A stretch of 64,000 nucleotides of DNA from contig NZ_JWLJ01000011.1 in the NCBI RefSeq assembly GCF_000813985.1, forward strand, positions 1 to 64,000. Reading direction: 5' to 3'. A model generated the notes under the pieces. That model worked only from the letters and a program-made list of their open reading frames with translations. It was not told the DNA's origin and did no database searches. Every line of letters starts with the position of its first letter. Within the stretch, counting starts at the first letter, position 1. The translations under genes were made by a program, and so were the position numbers. The stretch is from Ruegeria sp. ANG-R. Lineage in GTDB: Bacteria > Pseudomonadota > Alphaproteobacteria > Rhodobacterales > Rhodobacteraceae. Below, piece after piece: positions 46,089 to 55,109 of this stretch.

Positions 46089-47597
46089 TCAGGCGCTGAT
46101 TTTCCGCATTTCCGCAATGTCTTTAGCAGCGCTGCCGGGAACGAAACGGACAATGGTCGCCCCGTTCTGCATAGGGCTGACGGTGCACGTCATCGAGCCG
46201 CCGGATTTGAGAGTTAGTTCCCCCGACCATTCAGCCCGGTTCTCGCGCCCGGTCACGAATTCCCGGATTTCGCCGAGGATCGGTGTGGCGGTGCAGTGCT
46301 CTTGCCACTGGCGGGTAATCTCAAGAACCGTAACCGGCTCAAACCCGGCTTCATCGCTGTCTCCCCACAGCATCTGATAGGCGTAGTTCGTAGTCGCCAG
46401 GGTCCCGTCATCCGAGAAAACCGCGATGGCATCGGCCAGCTTGTCCAGAATGGACTGCATCAGATCCATTTCCGCGCGGAACCGCCGGGTTAAGGTGATC
46501 TCGGCGGTGATGTCCTCGAACAGGAAAGCGACGGCGCCATCGGGGTGCGGGCGTCCGCTGACCGAATAAACCGAACCCGAGGGAAGCGACCATGTTTCCT
46601 GATAGTTGCCGTCTTGGGCGGCCTCAAGCAGATCATTCATCTGGCGCCGCCAACTGCGATAGTTCTTGGGTTCGGGCATCATGTGCTGATCGCGCAACCG
46701 GTCGAAGAAGCTGGACAGGCTTGGGCGGAGGCTCAGAAAATCCGGCGGCAGGGTGGTCAGATCGACCAGGGCCGGGTTGAAAAGAGCCAGCTGCCGGTTG
46801 CGGTCGAAGATCGCCAGGCCGATCGACAGCTGAGCGAAGGTCTTCGCCATGGTCTGCACGAACTTGCGTTGCGCGGTTTCGGCTTCGACGATCGCATTGA
46901 TGTCGACCGCGTAACACAGCTGATCCTGATCCCGGGCCACGCGGGTCAGATCAAACCATATTTTGGCACTACCGCCCCTGACCGGGATCGAGACCCGGGT
47001 CTTTCGGCCCAGTTGCGCCTCATCTGTAAGCGAAGGAAATAGCGGGTCCGTCAAATCTGCGTCCTGCCCGACGATTTTGCGAACCAGCGAAACATATGCC
47101 GCGTTGCACCACTGCACTTTGTTTCGGTTGTCCACCAACCAAACGGGGTAGGGGGCCTGCTCCATTGCCAGCCGGATCGGATCATTCGGGTCGCGTCGCG
47201 GATTGGACGCAGTCCCTGTCAGGTCGCGCAGCTGAACCCGGATGATGCCGTCGATCCATTCACAAAGCACTTCCCGTTCGACCGTGCAGTCTATGGCCGA
47301 AACGGCTATATTCCCCTCAGACCGCACAATCTCGGGTGTTTCGGGGAAGGCAGGGAAATCGCGTTGCAACAGGCGTCGCAGGTCAGCCCAGTTGCTGACG
47401 GATTCGTATCCGGCCAATGCAACATCTGAGTGGCTGATCAACCGGTCGCCATCAAACAGAAATACGACGTTGAACAGCGCCCCGGGTGCCGACAAGCCAT
47501 AGTCACCCGCTTTGGGCTGACGGCGTGGCAATAGCCATAGTATTGCAAAGCTGGCCGAAACCACGCTGATTGCGGCCAGAACGATCCAATCGGCCAT
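46089..47597 (-). CDS. PAS-domain membrane protein without kinase domain (possible DivL relative)
   Basis: A 502-residue protein: one N-terminal transmembrane helix (about 5-24), then about three or four PAS domains. One has AMEQAPYPVWLVDNRNKVQWCNAAYV (around 145-170), another QLSIGLAIFDRNRQLALFNP (about 257-276), and the last begins ILDKLADAIAVFSDDG (about 383-398). No DHp histidine or HATPase domain is present. A divL-type gene is often found beside tsaE in alphaproteobacteria, and shortened PAS-only DivL-like proteins could feed the CckA-ChpT-CtrA relay; this identity is an inference. Confidence 0.75.
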   Translation of the reverse strand: MADWIVLAAISVVSASFAILWLLPRRQPKAGDYGLSAPGALFNVVFLFDGDRLISHSDVALAGYESVSNWADLRRLLQRDFPAFPETPEIVRSEGNIAVSAIDCTVEREVLCEWIDGIIRVQLRDLTGTASNPRRDPNDPIRLAMEQAPYPVWLVDNRNKVQWCNAAYVSLVRKIVGQDADLTDPLFPSLTDEAQLGRKTRVSIPVRGGSAKIWFDLTRVARDQDQLCYAVDINAIVEAETAQRKFVQTMAKTFAQLSIGLAIFDRNRQLALFNPALVDLTTLPPDFLSLRPSLSSFFDRLRDQHMMPEPKNYRSWRRQMNDLLEAAQDGNYQETWSLPSGSVYSVSGRPHPDGAVAFLFEDITAEITLTRRFRAEMDLMQSILDKLADAIAVFSDDGTLATTNYAYQMLWGDSDEAGFEPVTVLEITRQWQEHCTATPILGEIREFVTGRENRAEWSGELTLKSGGSMTCTVSPMQNGATIVRFVPGSAAKDIAEMRKISA

Positions 47598-47662
47598 TGG
47601 TCCAAAGTCCCTGTCAAAACAACCCGGTCTGTATGAACCGCAATGGTTAACGGGGTCTTAAC

Positions 47663-49054
47663 TCAGATTTGGAAGGGCTGGTTGGCGCCTGACGGTACCG
47701 GAGTATCGCCGGTTTGCGCGTCGATCAGTTTGCGCGGCCAGACCACCTTGACAATCGCTCCCCGGCGTTCCGGCTGATCGGTCAGGGTCTGATAGGGGTC
47801 TGCACCGTTGGCAAAGTAAAGCTCGGCGCCGCTGCGTTCCAGCAGAGTTTTGGCGATAAACAGCCCCAGACCCATGCCTTCGTATTCAGGTCGGCTGCTG
47901 TGATCGGAGCGGCGCCGCCGCATGAAAGGATCGCCGATCCGTCCGATGACATGCGAGGGATATCCGCGCCCGTCATCCATGATCGAGACGCTGATCCGGT
48001 CCGAGGTCCACTCGGCCTCGACCCATACATTCGAGCGGGCAAAATCCACCGCGTTCTGGATCAGGTTGCGCAATCCATGGATGATCTCGGGTTTGCGCAG
48101 GATCGAGGGTTGCTGCACATCGCCATCGGCGACGGGCCCCTCGTCGAAACGCACTTCTTTGCCCCGGTTTATATGGGGTTCCGCCGCTTCATGGATCACC
48201 GTGGACAGCGGAGCCTGACGCAGGTGCAGGTCATCTTTCCCGGCGCGGCCCATATCGCGCAGGATATCGCGGCAGCGGTCAGCCTGTTCGCGGATCAGGG
48301 CGGCGTCTTCCCGCAACTCGGGGCGGTCGTCCAGCTCTTCGATCAGTTCCGAACTGGCCAGCTTGATCGTGGCCAGAGGCGTGCCCAGCTCATGCGCGGC
48401 AGCGGCCACCACACCGCCGAGATCGGTCAGCTTCTGTTCGCGCGCCAGCGCCATATGCGTTGCCGAAAGCGCTTCGGACATCGACTGAACCTCGGAACTG
48501 ATGCGGTGGGAATAAGCCCCGATGAACACGATGGCGATGATGATCGCCGCCCAGTTGCCGAACAGCAGAACATCGGGGATATCCAACACAAGCCCCAGAT
48601 CGGTACGCAACGGCAGGTGAAACTGCGCCAGCAACGTGGTCAGGATCACCGCAACGCTGCCGATGATCAGGGTCGAGCGTGTGCTCATCACATTCGCGGA
48701 AATCGTGACGGGACCCAGCAACAGCAGCGCAAACGGATTGTTCAACCCGCCTGTCAGGTACAACAGGATCGACAGTTGCAGCAGGTCGAACAGCACCATC
48801 AGAAAGTTCTCGAACTCTGACAGGCGCTTGTTTTCGGGGAACAGCAGGATGGCCGTCAGGTTGCCCATCACCGAAACGCCGATGGCGGAGTAGCACAAAG
48901 CCAGCTCAAGCTGGACGTGGTAATATTGCTGCGCGACCGTGATTGCGGTGAACTGGCCGATAATGGCGACCCACCGCAGCAGGATCAGTGTGCGCAACCT
49001 GATCCACGTACTGCGTTCCTGCCCACGCCAAAGGCTGGTGTTGGAATCCGTCAT
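47663..49054 (-). CDS. regB: RegB (PrrB), redox-responsive sensor histidine kinase
   Basis: RegB senses the ubiquinone pool and oxygen state and phosphorylates RegA. Six transmembrane helices occupy residues about 25-180; the quinone-binding box GGLNNPF lies at about 102-108. The H-box AAAHELGTPLATIKLASSEL (about 215-234) precedes QADRCRDIL with the redox cysteine (about 257-265), then N-, G1- and G2-boxes (LIQNAVDFA, DDGRGYP, GMGLGLFIAKTLL). Divergent from senC, regA close by: the standard reg cluster. Confidence 0.96.
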   Translation of the reverse strand: MTDSNTSLWRGQERSTWIRLRTLILLRWVAIIGQFTAITVAQQYYHVQLELALCYSAIGVSVMGNLTAILLFPENKRLSEFENFLMVLFDLLQLSILLYLTGGLNNPFALLLLGPVTISANVMSTRSTLIIGSVAVILTTLLAQFHLPLRTDLGLVLDIPDVLLFGNWAAIIIAIVFIGAYSHRISSEVQSMSEALSATHMALAREQKLTDLGGVVAAAAHELGTPLATIKLASSELIEELDDRPELREDAALIREQADRCRDILRDMGRAGKDDLHLRQAPLSTVIHEAAEPHINRGKEVRFDEGPVADGDVQQPSILRKPEIIHGLRNLIQNAVDFARSNVWVEAEWTSDRISVSIMDDGRGYPSHVIGRIGDPFMRRRRSDHSSRPEYEGMGLGLFIAKTLLERSGAELYFANGADPYQTLTDQPERRGAIVKVVWPRKLIDAQTGDTPVPSGANQPFQI

Positions 49055-49146
49055 CTGTCGATTATGTCCTATTGCGTCGGTCCATCATGTTGATAGGTGT
49101 CCCGGCAGAAACGATCAATAACCCCCTTGGTATCAGGATATCCGCC

Positions 49147-49764
49147 ATGGTCCGCCTTTACGCTATTCTCGCAACCGTTGTTCTGGCTGTTGGCCTTGGA
49201 ACCATGTGGCTGCTGACGCGCGGAGGTACGGACGACAAGTTCGCGCAATGCCGTTCGTCTCAGATCGCAGGTGGAAGCGCAGCCATTGGGGGCCCGTTCG
49301 AACTGGTCAACGCCAAGGAAGAAACGGTGACCGACAAGGACGTGATCACCGAGCCCACGCTTGTCTATTTCGGTTACACCTTCTGCCCGGATGTCTGCCC
49401 TCTGGATATGTCACGTAATGTCGAAGCAGTTGATCTGCTGGCGGAACGCGGCCAATCGGTAACGCCGCTGTTCATCTCGATCGACCCGGACCGCGACACG
49501 CCCGAAGTCATGGGCGATTATGCCTTCAACCTGCACGAGCGCATGATTGCGCTGACCGGATCGCCCGAGCAGGTCAAGGCGGCCAGCAAGGCTTATAAAA
49601 CCTATTACAAGGCGCATGACAAAAGCGACGAGTATTATCTGGTCGACCATTCCACCTTTACCTATCTGGTCACGCCCGAAGACGGGTTCCTGGAGTTTTT
49701 CAAACGGGACGACACGGCCGAGCAGATGGCGGACAAGGTTGGCTGCTTCCTCGACCAGATCTGA
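49147..49764 (+). CDS. senC: SenC/PrrC, SCO1-family copper chaperone
   Basis: A 205-residue membrane-anchored thioredoxin-fold protein. TM helix at about 5-23; copper ligands FCPDVCP (CX3C, about 80-86) and a distal histidine in LVDHSTFTYL (about 170-179). SCO proteins deliver copper to cytochrome oxidase, and in Rhodobacter PrrC also affects RegB signalling. The start at 49147 is chosen for its AGGA and family N-terminus; a longer frame upstream overlaps the regB promoter region. Confidence 0.94.
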   Translation: MVRLYAILATVVLAVGLGTMWLLTRGGTDDKFAQCRSSQIAGGSAAIGGPFELVNAKEETVTDKDVITEPTLVYFGYTFCPDVCPLDMSRNVEAVDLLAERGQSVTPLFISIDPDRDTPEVMGDYAFNLHERMIALTGSPEQVKAASKAYKTYYKAHDKSDEYYLVDHSTFTYLVTPEDGFLEFFKRDDTAEQMADKVGCFLDQI

Positions 49765-49851
49765 TGCGCAACAGTCGGTTTGACCTTTGGAATGGCGCTG
49801 CTATTACTCATGTTTAAGCCAAGAGGCATGAAATAGCGGAAAGACCCACAT

Positions 49852-50406
49852 ATGGCAGACAGTTCCCAGCTTGAAATCGGCCCCGACAAATCGCTGCTTC
49901 TGGTCGATGATGACGAGCCGTTTCTGAGACGTCTGGCCAAGGCCATGGAGAAGCGCGGCTTCGAGGTTGAAACCGCCGGGTCCGTCGCCGCAGGCCGCGC
50001 CATTTCCACTGCCCGCCCGCCCGCCTATGCCGTGGTCGATCTGCGGCTCGAAGATGGCAACGGGCTCGATGTGGTCGAAGTCCTGCGCGAAAAACGCCCC
50101 GACAGCCGGGTCGTCGTTCTGACCGGCTATGGCGCCATTGCCACCGCCGTTGCCGCAGTCAAAATTGGTGCGACCGATTACTTGTCCAAGCCTGCCGACG
50201 CCACGGACATTACCAACGCGTTGCTGGCCAAAGGTGACGAGTTGCCCCCGCCGCCGGAAAACCCGATGAGCGCCGACCGCGTTCGCTGGGAACATATCCA
50301 GCGCGTCTATGAGTTGTGCGACCGGAATGTTTCCGAAACTGCGCGCCGCCTGAACATGCACCGCAGGACCTTGCAGCGGATTCTGGCGAAGCGTAGTCCA
50401 AGGTAA
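49852..50406 (+). CDS. regA: RegA (PrrA), redox response regulator
   Basis: A 184-residue two-domain regulator. The receiver has LLVDDDEP (about residues 15-22), the phospho-acceptor in AVVDLRLEDGNGLDVVEVL (about 59-77), and KPADATDI. A proline-rich hinge (PPPPENP) leads to a Fis-type helix-turn-helix, NVSETARRLNMHRRTLQRIL (about 158-177), which is almost invariant among RegA homologues. It controls photosynthesis, respiration, CO2 and nitrogen fixation genes in relatives. Separated from senC by 87 bp. Confidence 0.97.
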   Translation: MADSSQLEIGPDKSLLLVDDDEPFLRRLAKAMEKRGFEVETAGSVAAGRAISTARPPAYAVVDLRLEDGNGLDVVEVLREKRPDSRVVVLTGYGAIATAVAAVKIGATDYLSKPADATDITNALLAKGDELPPPPENPMSADRVRWEHIQRVYELCDRNVSETARRLNMHRRTLQRILAKRSPR

Positions 50407-50454
50407 ACCTGCAAACTCAGCTGTGCGTGTTTTTTAGACCGTTCCTGACGACGT

Positions 50455-51420
50455 TCAAGTCGAGTTCTGCGCCTCAGTTTGCAGTCTAAGCGCGTAATGC
50501 TTAAGGCAGGCAGAATGCGCGCTACCAACCTCGGGCAATGACAGCAACTCATCCATTTTTGCCTGCAGCCGGTCGCCCATTGCCAACATTCGATCATCCA
50601 CGACGCTGTTCTGGTTGTACTTGTTCCAGTATCTTTCGCGAAATCGGCTGGACCGGTTGGGTGCATCTGTCGCTTTTGTGCCTTGCCCGCGCTGCCGCTT
50701 GAGCGCGAAACTGTCGCGCGTTTTCACCGGGTAGTGAAAGACGGCAGCCCAATCATGTGTGGACAGATGTTCTGGTGCTGCACCCAACGCATGTCTTCGC
50801 CGTGATCCCGATCGATACATGTGTTCGTGCATCGGCAGGCCCGCGGCATTTACAAATTGCGATCCATCGTTCCGAAAGTCTGGCCGCAAGTGGGGCCGGT
50901 GCAGGCCAAACCCTCTTATTTTATCGGATTTTCGAAAGAGCGTTTTGAAATAGTGATGCAAGTTATGTTCGGTAGCGGCGCGTCTTAAGAACTGTTGCGT
51001 AACCAGCCCCGGTTCCCACTTGTCGTTGCCACCATCCCCAAAGATCAACCAATTCACCGCGATGCCCTCGGCGATATCGGAACAGTGCTCAACGAGGTCT
51101 GCGACTTGATTTTCATCGTTTGCGCAGAAAAGAAACTCATCGCTATCAAGCCACATCAGCCAATCGGCATCGTCAAGCGCAGGATGTGCATAGGCTGTTT
51201 CCGCCGCGGTATGCTGCGGTGCCTGCCCCGGTTTCAAGTCCTGCAGAACATGGGAAATGATCCCGTTCTTATCCAATGAATCCAGCAGTTCGGTGGTGCC
51301 GTCCGTCGAGTCATTGCTGTAAATCAGGATCGGATCGAATCCGATCAGCAGATGATATGCGACCCACTCAAGAATAAACGGCCCTTCATCCTTGGCGCAG
51401 GAGAACAAACCGACGTTCAT
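50455..51420 (-). CDS. glycosyltransferase family 2-like protein
   Basis: A 321-residue cytoplasmic protein with a GT-A fold of the Glyco_tranf_2_4/GT92 type. The N-terminal block is LFSCAKDEGPFILEWVAYHL (about residues 4-23) with ILIYSNDSTDGT, and the metal motif is WLMWLDSDEFLF (about 87-98). Acceptor and donor are unknown. It is paired with an FkbM-type methyltransferase on the same strand and both look less G+C-rich than the surrounding genes, so they may have been acquired together and may decorate an extracellular polysaccharide or O-antigen. Confidence 0.87.
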   Translation of the reverse strand: MNVGLFSCAKDEGPFILEWVAYHLLIGFDPILIYSNDSTDGTTELLDSLDKNGIISHVLQDLKPGQAPQHTAAETAYAHPALDDADWLMWLDSDEFLFCANDENQVADLVEHCSDIAEGIAVNWLIFGDGGNDKWEPGLVTQQFLRRAATEHNLHHYFKTLFRKSDKIRGFGLHRPHLRPDFRNDGSQFVNAAGLPMHEHMYRSGSRRRHALGAAPEHLSTHDWAAVFHYPVKTRDSFALKRQRGQGTKATDAPNRSSRFRERYWNKYNQNSVVDDRMLAMGDRLQAKMDELLSLPEVGSAHSACLKHYALRLQTEAQNST

Positions 51421-51473
51421 ATCGGCTCGACCTGAAGGGGTCTGATCATGATCGCGGTTCTTCCTGGCACGGC

Positions 51474-52328
51474 CTATCTTCTGAAGATGATATTGCGTTG
51501 GGTTTGAAAGACATTTTCATATCCGCGATCAGAAAGCGAGGCAAACAGGCCTTTGGCGCTATCGCCAAGATTTACAGTTTCCAGCTGCATGTATTGAGGG
51601 AGCGCTTCGTCTTCTGCGGCCTCAAGAAACGGCATGAGAATGCACGCCTCGTGTCCTTCGACATCAAGCTTGGCGAAATCGGCCCCATGCAGATGTGTAA
51701 GCTCCAGAAGCGTTCTGGTTTGGACCTGCATAGTTTCGGAATTTGTTTTGTCCGTGGATGCCGGATCGTTGGTCAATTGCGCCTCGCCCAGATTGGTGGC
51801 CGTTTCGCCCCGAAGTTTTATGGAAAGCGTTGCTTCTCCGGTATCGCCTGAGATGGCGAACCTGTTCAGATTCACATTGTCGAAACCGTTCAGGCGGCAG
51901 TTTGTCGTTAAACGTTCGAACAATATCGGGTTGGGTTCGAATGCATGAATCTGGGAATCTGCGCTGAGAACAGATGCGAGAAAAAGTGAATACAGGCCAA
52001 AATTTGCCCCGATATCCAAGACCTTCAAGGATCTACCCGCAAAAGTCTCTTGCAGCCAGTTCAATTCAAGCTCTTCCGGGGTTCGGCCCTTTCGCCAGAT
52101 CGCAAACTCACTGAAATTGTCATGGGGGTGTAGGTGGATTTTGCAGCCCCTGTATTCGACCATCTGCGGCAGCAACGACTTTCGGATCAGATTACGCACC
52201 CGTCCCCGACCTGCCAGGTTGTACGCTTCACGCAGGCAGGCATTGGCATATTGCAACTGCGTGTCCGCGATCTGGCTGTATGCGTCGCTCATTTGAAGCT
52301 GTGCCCGAGGATAGTCTTGTTTTAACAT
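51474..52328 (-). CDS. FkbM-family methyltransferase
   Basis: A 284-residue SAM-dependent methyltransferase. The central part (about 95-260) has motif I VLDIGANFGLYSLFL (about 100-114), HAFEPNPILFERL (about 128-140) and FAKLDVEGHEACIL (about 216-229), all typical of FkbM proteins, which methylate sugars or polyketides. The N-terminal 85 residues are helical and not recognised. Probably cotranscribed with the glycosyltransferase (53-bp gap). Confidence 0.9.
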   Translation of the reverse strand: MLKQDYPRAQLQMSDAYSQIADTQLQYANACLREAYNLAGRGRVRNLIRKSLLPQMVEYRGCKIHLHPHDNFSEFAIWRKGRTPEELELNWLQETFAGRSLKVLDIGANFGLYSLFLASVLSADSQIHAFEPNPILFERLTTNCRLNGFDNVNLNRFAISGDTGEATLSIKLRGETATNLGEAQLTNDPASTDKTNSETMQVQTRTLLELTHLHGADFAKLDVEGHEACILMPFLEAAEDEALPQYMQLETVNLGDSAKGLFASLSDRGYENVFQTQRNIIFRR

Positions 52329-52450
52329 GAAGTAGCATAGTCAGAGACGCCGATCTATCTTCAACCTGCCGTCAGCTTGGACCGTCGAAACCTAGACGGT
52401 GCGAGCCAGCTATGGGGCGCGATGACAGTGTTCTCTCGAAAACTACAAAG

Positions 52451-53044
52451 CTACATGTTGTTTATCAGGGCTTGATGTCGCTGGGTGTATGCCCGCCGTA
52501 CCTCGACAGGCGGGCGCAGTTTTATCTGTAGCCCCTCCAAAATCGCTTTATCGGGGCGACCAAAGAACCTGCTGGCCTCGGCTTCGGAAAATCCTGCGAT
52601 CTGGGTGGCCTCCATCCAGGCGCTTATCCTGTCAGCCTTCTTGATCTGGCGTTTCACAGTTTTCGGCACCTCTGCGGGCAACCCAAAGCGGATATGGATC
52701 GCCGCAGTCAGCCGGTCGTCCAATGCGCCGTAATCCGGGCCTACGGCGGATTTGACCGGTGAAATCATGTCTCCGATCACATATTCAGGTGCGTCGTGTA
52801 ACAGCGCCGCCAATCGCCATTTCACAGGCGCCTTGGGGGCAACGCGGCCAAAGAGCTCTTCGACCAAAAGCGAATGTTCGGCCACGGAATAGGCAAAATC
52901 TCCGGCTGTCTGGCCGTTCCAACGTGCCACAAAGGCCAATCCGTGGGCGATATCTTCGATCTCGATATCCACGGGCGTCGGGTCCAGCAAATCGAGCCGG
53001 CGACCCGACAGCATTCGTTGCCACGCTCTGGGTTGTGTTGCCAT
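52451..53044 (-). CDS. HD-domain phosphohydrolase (YfbR-like)
   Basis: A 197-residue HD-superfamily protein. The metal ligands are seen in YSVAEHSLLVEEL (H, about residues 49-61) and AALLHDAPEYVIGD (HD, about 81-94), with a distal D in LDDRL. YfbR and its relatives remove phosphate from deoxynucleoside 5'-monophosphates. I chose the ATG at 53044 (MATQPRAWQRML); an open frame continues upstream but is not protein-like. No operon partner. Confidence 0.87.
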   Translation of the reverse strand: MATQPRAWQRMLSGRRLDLLDPTPVDIEIEDIAHGLAFVARWNGQTAGDFAYSVAEHSLLVEELFGRVAPKAPVKWRLAALLHDAPEYVIGDMISPVKSAVGPDYGALDDRLTAAIHIRFGLPAEVPKTVKRQIKKADRISAWMEATQIAGFSEAEASRFFGRPDKAILEGLQIKLRPPVEVRRAYTQRHQALINNM

Positions 53045-53251
53045 TCTGCCATGCCTTGTGAAGTTGGACACATTGGTTTTTCGTTTTTGTGCTATGATGT
53101 ATCTGTCTGGATCACATGCTGCCAACATTTTCTTGAGCATTCGTGCTTTGAACCTACACGATACGATCCCGACATTAAGGACTGAGGGGGGTGCAGACTC
53201 CTCCCGGTTGCGCCCCTCTCGAAACGAAACCCGTATCGAAAGGAGCTTGCT

Positions 53252-53566
53252 ATGTTCAAGCGTTTGTTTGCAATAACCCTGACCTTCGGAATGGCCGCGA
53301 CCGCGCCACCCGCCTTTGCCCAAAACTGTGCAGAACGTGAGCACGTGATTACCAAACTGCAGAAAAACTATGCTGAGGAATTGACCTTTGGCGGCCTGCA
53401 GAAATCGCGCGGCGCGCAGTCGGTCATGGAGGTTTGGACCTCAAGGGAAACGGGAAGTTATACCGTTCTGGTGACCCAGGCGAACGGCATTAGTTGTATT
53501 GTCGCCGTTGGCACCGATTTTTTTGAAGCGATACCGAAAATCAAGGCAGAGGGTACGCCAAGCTAA
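53252..53566 (+). CDS. small secreted protein of unknown function
   Basis: A 104-residue protein not recognised. The N-terminus is a clear signal peptide (residues 1-22, cleavage at AFA-Q). The mature part has two cysteines (residues about 25 and 81), probably bonded, and a YAEELTFGGLQ motif. A strong AAAGGAG ribosome-binding site is present and the gene stands alone, so it is probably a real exported protein. Similar-looking short proteins are common in Rhodobacteraceae. Confidence 0.8.
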   Translation: MFKRLFAITLTFGMAATAPPAFAQNCAEREHVITKLQKNYAEELTFGGLQKSRGAQSVMEVWTSRETGSYTVLVTQANGISCIVAVGTDFFEAIPKIKAEGTPS

Positions 53567-53611
53567 TATTTTGATACCCGACTTCCCGTTTCCGGCCATC
53601 CACATTGCCAC

Positions 53612-53656
53612 CTGTCCCAAGGAATGCTAGGGGCAGCCCGGATCAGTAATTACCGG
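53612..53656 (+). promoter_or_regulatory. structured leader upstream of ahcY
   Basis: CTGTCCC (53612-53618) can pair with GGGGCAG (53630-53636), with one G-U pair, and CCGG (53638-53641) with CCGG (53653-53656), the latter partly covering the ribosome-binding region. It does not match the SAH or SAM/SAH riboswitch consensus I know. It may be a novel cis-regulator or chance structure. Confidence 0.35.
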
Positions 53657-53669
53657 AGTGGAGCACCTG

Positions 53670-55058
53670 ATGGCCGGGGACTATATCGTCAAAGACATTT
53701 CACTGGCCGGGTTCGGTCGCAAAGAGCTGGATATCGCTGAAACCGAGATGCCGGGCCTGATGGCCCTGCGCGCCGAATACGGTGACAGCAAGCCTTTGAA
53801 GGGTGCGCGGATCGTTGGCTCTCTGCACATGACCATTCAGACCGCCGTTCTGATTGAAACGCTGGTGGCGCTGGGCGCGGATGTGCGCTGGGCGTCGTGC
53901 AATATCTTCTCGACCCAGGATCACGCAGCGGCCGCAATTGCCGAAGCAGGCATTCCGGTCTTCGCCATCAAAGGCCAGACGCTGGAAGAGCATTGGGATT
54001 ATCTGGACAAGTCCTTCCTGTTCGAAGACGGCCCCAACATGATCCTCGACGATGGTGGCGACGCCACGCTGTACATCCTGCTGGGTGCTCGCGCCGAAGC
54101 GGGCGAGGACATCATCCCCGTTCCGGGTTCGGAAGAGGAAGAGGTGATCAAGAAGCAGATCGTCAAGCGCATGGCCGCGTCTCCAGGCTGGTTCACCAAG
54201 ATGCGCGACCAGATCCAAGGCGTGTCAGAGGAAACCACTACCGGCGTGAACCGTCTGTATCAGCTGGTGAAAGAGGGCCACCTGCCATTCCCCGCGATCA
54301 ACGTGAATGACTCGGTCACCAAGTCGAAATTCGACAACAAATACGGCTGTAAAGAATCGCTGGTCGACGGTATCCGCCGCGCCACCGATACCATGATGGC
54401 CGGTAAGGTTGCCGTGGTTTGCGGCTATGGAGATGTTGGCAAAGGCTCAGCCGCTTCGCTGCGCGGCGCAGGCGCCCGGGTGAAAGTGACCGAAGTTGAC
54501 CCGATCTGCGCCCTGCAGGCCGCGATGGACGGGTTTGAAGTCACACTGCTGGAAGACGAAGTCGCATCTGCGGATATCTTCATCACCACCACCGGCAACA
54601 AGGACGTGATCCGCATCGAGCATATGCGCGCGATGAAGGACATGGCCATCGTCGGTAACATCGGCCACTTCGATAACGAAATCCAGGTGGCGAGCCTCAA
54701 GAACCACAAGTGGACCAACATCAAGGAACAGGTGGATATGATCGAGATGCCCTCGGGCAACCGTATCATCCTGCTGTCCGAAGGCCGCTTGCTGAACCTT
54801 GGCAACGCCACCGGACACCCGTCTTTCGTGATGTCGGCGTCCTTCACCAACCAGGTTCTGGCGCAGATCGAACTGTTCACCAAAGGTGATCAGTACGAGA
54901 ATAAGGTCTATATCCTGCCCAAACATCTGGATGAGAAAGTCGCGCGCCTGCATCTGGACCGCATCGGCGTGAAACTGACCCAGATGGACAGCGAACAGGC
55001 CGCCTATATCGGCGTTGCGCCCGAAGGCCCGTACAAACCGGAACACTACCGGTACTAA
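53670..55058 (+). CDS. ahcY: AhcY, S-adenosylhomocysteine hydrolase
   Basis: AhcY splits S-adenosylhomocysteine into adenosine and homocysteine with bound NAD, clearing an inhibitor of methyltransferases. The sequence shows [19 protein letters not shown] (about residues 53-71), [17 protein letters not shown] (about 76-92), the NAD site [15 protein letters not shown] (about 250-264) and NIGHFDNEI, and ends PYKPEHYRY as in nearly all members. Starting at the ATG 53670 with GGAG upstream gives 462 residues. Confidence 0.97.
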   Translation: MAGDYIVKDISLAGFGRKELDIAETEMPGLMALRAEYGDSKPLKGARIVGSLHMTIQTAVLIETLVALGADVRWASCNIFSTQDHAAAAIAEAGIPVFAIKGQTLEEHWDYLDKSFLFEDGPNMILDDGGDATLYILLGARAEAGEDIIPVPGSEEEEVIKKQIVKRMAASPGWFTKMRDQIQGVSEETTTGVNRLYQLVKEGHLPFPAINVNDSVTKSKFDNKYGCKESLVDGIRRATDTMMAGKVAVVCGYGDVGKGSAASLRGAGARVKVTEVDPICALQAAMDGFEVTLLEDEVASADIFITTTGNKDVIRIEHMRAMKDMAIVGNIGHFDNEIQVASLKNHKWTNIKEQVDMIEMPSGNRIILLSEGRLLNLGNATGHPSFVMSASFTNQVLAQIELFTKGDQYENKVYILPKHLDEKVARLHLDRIGVKLTQMDSEQAAYIGVAPEGPYKPEHYRY

Positions 55059-55078
55059 TTCGGGATCAAGTGATCCGG

Positions 55079-55109
55079 AAACGGCGACCAGTTTTGGTCG
55101 CCGTTTTTT
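55079..55109 (+). terminator. Rho-independent terminator after ahcY
   Basis: AAACGGCGACCA (55079-55090), loop GTTT, TGGTCGCCGTTT (55095-55106), followed by further T to 55109. A perfect 12-bp stem. The T-run overlaps the stop codon of the convergent DUF899 gene. On the minus strand the A-rich upstream arm gives AAA...TTT ends too, so it may work in both directions. Confidence 0.93.

Noticed and set aside
49072..49146. 25-codon upstream extension of senC
   Set aside because: It would place extra polar residues before the membrane helix and run into the regB/senC promoter region; ATG 49147 fits the family better.
53567..53669. SAH or SAM/SAH riboswitch in the ahcY leader
   Set aside because: The conserved core sequences of those riboswitches, as I know them, are not present; reported only as an unassigned structured leader.
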